Shown here: positions 60,754-64,000 of the stretch, one piece after another | How the letters are laid out: every line of letters begins with the position of its first letter | How positions within the stretch are numbered: position 1 is the stretch's first letter | Assembly: GCA_963969595.1 (NCBI GenBank) | Contig: OZ018409.1 | Coordinates: forward strand, 32,749,282-32,813,281 | Direction: 5' to 3' | From: Neckera pumila | Taxonomy: Eukaryota; Streptophyta; Bryopsida; Hypnales; Neckeraceae | DNA: 64,000 nt | Translations under genes and position numbers: made by a program | Notes under the pieces: model-generated | What the model was told of the DNA's origin: nothing | Database searches by the model: none | What the model saw: the letters and a program-made list of their open reading frames with translations, nothing else

Positions 60754-62991
60754 TTTAAAGTATTATGGTCTAATAGCGAAGTAACTTGGATGTTTTTAGG
60801 TGCTGTAAAAATGTTCGTGGAAGAGCTAGACATTGGATTTCCACAACACCATGGCATGAACGCATTTGGGATATTGTATCCCTAATACTGGTACTAGAGG
60901 GAGCGTTGAGGAGATGTTTGACAAGCATCTATGCACTTTTAAGGATACCTATGGTCATAGAAAAATTCAGAGCGAAGATAACAAGAAGATGTTGATCCCT
61001 CTACTTATACACCAGGAAACACTGATCTCTCAACATGTCCTATTTAAGACATCTATGAAATCAAACTCACGTCTTGCCATGCTCCCTCCATAAGATGTCA
61101 ACTCCTTGACAAAAGTTTGGCGGGTACTCAATAGCAACAATAATCTCACGCAGAACTTTGGCCGAAATTGAGAAATAATCTAGATGAACACATCCAAATT
61201 GTTTTTAAAATGTATATTTAGCGTATCTATGCCTAAACAACTTTCCTTACCAAGCTGTGTTTGATGAATGGTTTGTCTCAGGTGGACAAGGCAGGTACCT
61301 AGCAAGTATTTAGGATGTAGTTAAGAGAAGTTCATGTGGCAAATCGAAAGGTAGTGCAAAGTTTTTGGCAATACTAGTTGGCAAATACTCAATGATTTAG
61401 TTACTTAATAAGTAAAGGTTAGCTTCTCCTCTTAATCATAGTCGTTTTGGTGCCCTCAAGTACATGATGTCTAGGTTATCGTGGATTGCAGGGATGTTCT
61501 ACAAATGTTTGCTCATGACTTTGAATAATACTGCAAACTATGATGGATTTATTATTCATACTTGTAGTCTTCTTGATCATGTATTGTCTTCTTATCTCTG
61601 TAACCTCGACTCTTTCTTACAGCTGACTTTGGCATTGGAGGTGTTTTAGGATAGGTATAGGTCATTGTGGAGTAATGCATGTTGCAAATGACTTGGACTT
61701 GTGCTATTCAATTCATGTGATCACTTAACTATCTTGGATGTCAAAGGCGAGTTTGGGTGAGCGGAAGTCTAATTTCAATATTATTTGATGGCACAGATTT
61801 ACAAAACTGCTACACTAATTCTCTTGCAGGCAAGTTTGAGACTTAGAAAGACTGGCAACATAGTTTTTGTAGGTAGACTGCCAAAATTTTCTTTCCTAAT
61901 TATATGTTCAATTAAATCCCTACATAAGAATCTTAGACCCTATATTGCCTATATATAAGGGTCTATATTGCCATGTGAGTCTAAGCCATCTTTAAATTTG
62001 TCACCGCGATGACGCCAACGTTTTTTCCCACGTTGCCATTCTACTTGCCTGGAATTAGTGAATTCACTAGTAATACTTGTTGTATTTACTTGTGATCGCC
62101 CAAAAAATATGGGATGATATAAAGAATTTACCCACTTTTTTGTCTACAAAGTGACCCTTGTCGCCACTTGCCAACATATTTTTTTCCTTTGAAATCGCCA
62201 CTTGAGCACTTACAAAGAATTCCATATAGCCTATTTGTTCATGGAAAAAAAGTGAAAAAAAACCCTTGGCCCTATCTATCTCCTTTTTGAAAAAATGTCC
62301 TAATGAGTGTTCAAGACTTTAGCATCATTGTAGCACCAACCTTGATCTTGGCTGTTAGCTAAAGGTTTGATTTTGTTTAAGAAAATCACTTAGGGTATTA
62401 TTTATAGTTATATTATTTTAATTATTTCAACTTAATATATGATTGTATACTACTAATTTCTAAAGAAAATACATTTTGTAGCGACACGAGTTTTGTTGTT
62501 GACCAGTAATTTTGTACCTTTACAAATAAGATAAATCAATGTAGATGACAAGTGTGATCATGGATGAAATAACCCTAAAATAGGTGAAAATTGGAGCAAT
62601 TAGAAGACAAAGTTGTAGGCAAAATTATGAATTTCTAAATGTAGATTTTCCATTTGATGATTTTTGCCACCACATCAAAGTTGATTCCAATCATTCTTTT
62701 TTAGTCATGTCAAGCTTGATTGTGTAGAAAACATTGTCATTACAGGTCACACCTTCTTCACAGCATAGAAATTCTATTGTGAAGGAGATGTGGTGGCTTC
62801 CCATTAGCTTCCTATTGCCTCTTTGAGATAGATGATATTGTTTCTATGAAAACTTTGCGCCGTCCATTATTCTCCTTTGGAGGTAAATAATAGAGGTCAC
62901 AAAGCTTTAGCAAATGCATTTTGTTATTGCAAGCTGCTGCTTTTACTCCAAAGGCTGTTGCTTTCACCCCGGAGGTTGCCAATCTAGTCAC
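60754..62991. other. Non-genic stretch with short open frames
   Basis: Overlapping open frames of 60-75 codons at 60786-61093 and 61464-61649 show no family motif and no splice logic. Probably old transposon sequence. Confidence 0.35.
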
Positions 62992-63903
62992 TTAACCCCT
63001 AAAGCTCCAAGACCTTTTTTCTACCAAAAAACACCCAAAACTGCCATTTCTATAGCAAACAATAAAAAAAATTGAAAAATTTTCTTTTGCAAAACTAACC
63101 ATAGGATCTTATACCTAACTAGTATGAGAATGTGTGGAAAAAATTCAGAATTTTTGACCACATAATTTGCAAGATTTCTGCGTTTAAAGTGAAAAAAACA
63201 AATTTTTCAGCACATTGTGAGACTAGATTTTATGACTTTGAACATTTTTTACTTAAATTTTTTGCATTACAGAGTTTTGAACTTTAAAATTTTATAGTAG
63301 AGAATTGAGTTGAGAATCTAGGGGGAAAAAATCTAAAAAAAATCAATTTTCATTATTAAAAAAAATTGTTAAGTAGAAGTACGTACAAGGTACAAGGAAA
63401 ATCTAAATATTAATATCTTTTATGCAACTAAAAAGCGCTACTTCCAATGGGGAGATTGTTCTAGCAAAAAACTAAACCTTGTAGAACCTTTATTTTTTTT
63501 TAAATTCTAAAAATTGCATTCAGAAATGAATCCTACAAGGGTTTTTTTTCAAGAAGATGCTCTAAGTGCCCAAAAAACAAGATTGTCCATAACTTTCTCA
63601 TAAAAAATTCAAGTGAAATGAATCAAAGCTTTTCAGATAGACAAAAATATAATCTACAAGGAAAAAAATAATTTAAAAAAAAAAAATTTTTTTTTTGCTA
63701 CCTCCTGGCCCTTGCTTTAAGCTTATTTGGGCATAATTGGTTTTCCCAGGCACTAATTGAAAAAAAATTATATTTCCACAAAGCTTAGCAATTTTTCTAT
63801 CTTTAAAAAATGTTCCAAAAAATCAAAACAAAAATTCAGCTTGTAGATAACTGCCCAAAATCCCATTTGTCCCCCAAATGGACAATGTGCTTTTAGGGGT
63901 TAA
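62992..63903. mobile_element. TTAA-flanked element with CCCCTAAA ends
   Basis: TTAA at 62992-62995 is followed by CCCCTAAAGCTCC. The right end, inverted, is TTAA (63900-63903) followed by CCCCTAAAAGCAC. The terminal inverted repeat is short and the interior of 904 bp is non-coding. The interior is related to 31174-31985. The end type matches 35063-35706, although that interior differs. Confidence 0.6.
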
Positions 63904-64000
63904 GTAAAACCATTCACGGGTTTTCAGTTCTTCATGCTAGGCAAACCAAAAAGGAGTGACACACCTTCTTCATGAACTCAAGCTCCCCATTGGCTCCTCT
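63904..64000. other. Window edge, nothing recognised
   Basis: About 100 bases with no supported feature. Confidence 0.4.

Overview
This is a nuclear land-plant window. Genes are split by short GT-AG introns, intergenic DNA is strongly AT-rich and full of small DNA transposons, and the gene set is plant-specific: an SnRK1 beta-gamma subunit, Dof-type zinc fingers and a piece of a chloroplast GluTR-binding protein. An enkurin-domain (ENKD1-like) gene, a family tied to cilia and centrosomes, suggests a plant with motile sperm such as a bryophyte, lycophyte or fern. I favour a moss-like genome, but that is inference.

Layout. 1-11 kb is gene-rich: a two-finger Dof-like protein (-), a 5' fragment of a GluTRBP-like plastid gene (+), and SMG7 (-; six exons rebuilt in frame, 1192 aa). 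11-16 kb is repeats: a (TTTG)n-containing dispersed element, a 660-bp fold-back element and a 330-bp MITE. 16.7-24.2 kb holds an unrecognised nuclear-type protein with a duplicated 103-residue unit (-) and BTF3/NAC-beta (-), whose 5'-UTR intron carries its own tandem duplication. 24.3-30 kb holds a MITE, a minisatellite and a Wee1/Myt1-family kinase (+). 30-47 kb is mostly transposon-derived DNA, but hides a seven-exon ENKD1-like gene at 36.4-39.5 kb (-) whose exons are too short to stand out as ORFs. It also holds a Tc1-type (DD34E) transposase pseudogene and a nested CACTA-type MITE. 47.6-53.9 kb is AKIN beta-gamma (-; thirteen exons, 499 aa). 54.4-64 kb holds an 80/84-bp tandem array split by a MITE, a decayed hAT-like transposase, a CACTA-type element and a TTAA-flanked element.

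The intact genes are housekeeping or regulatory and do not form one pathway. SMG7 acts in nonsense-mediated decay, BTF3 at the ribosome exit, the Wee1-type kinase in cell-cycle arrest, AKIN beta-gamma in energy sensing, and the ENKD1-like protein on microtubules or flagella. Exon-intron structures were read from the sequence by matching splice signals and reading phase. Family names rest on remembered family motifs, with no database search.
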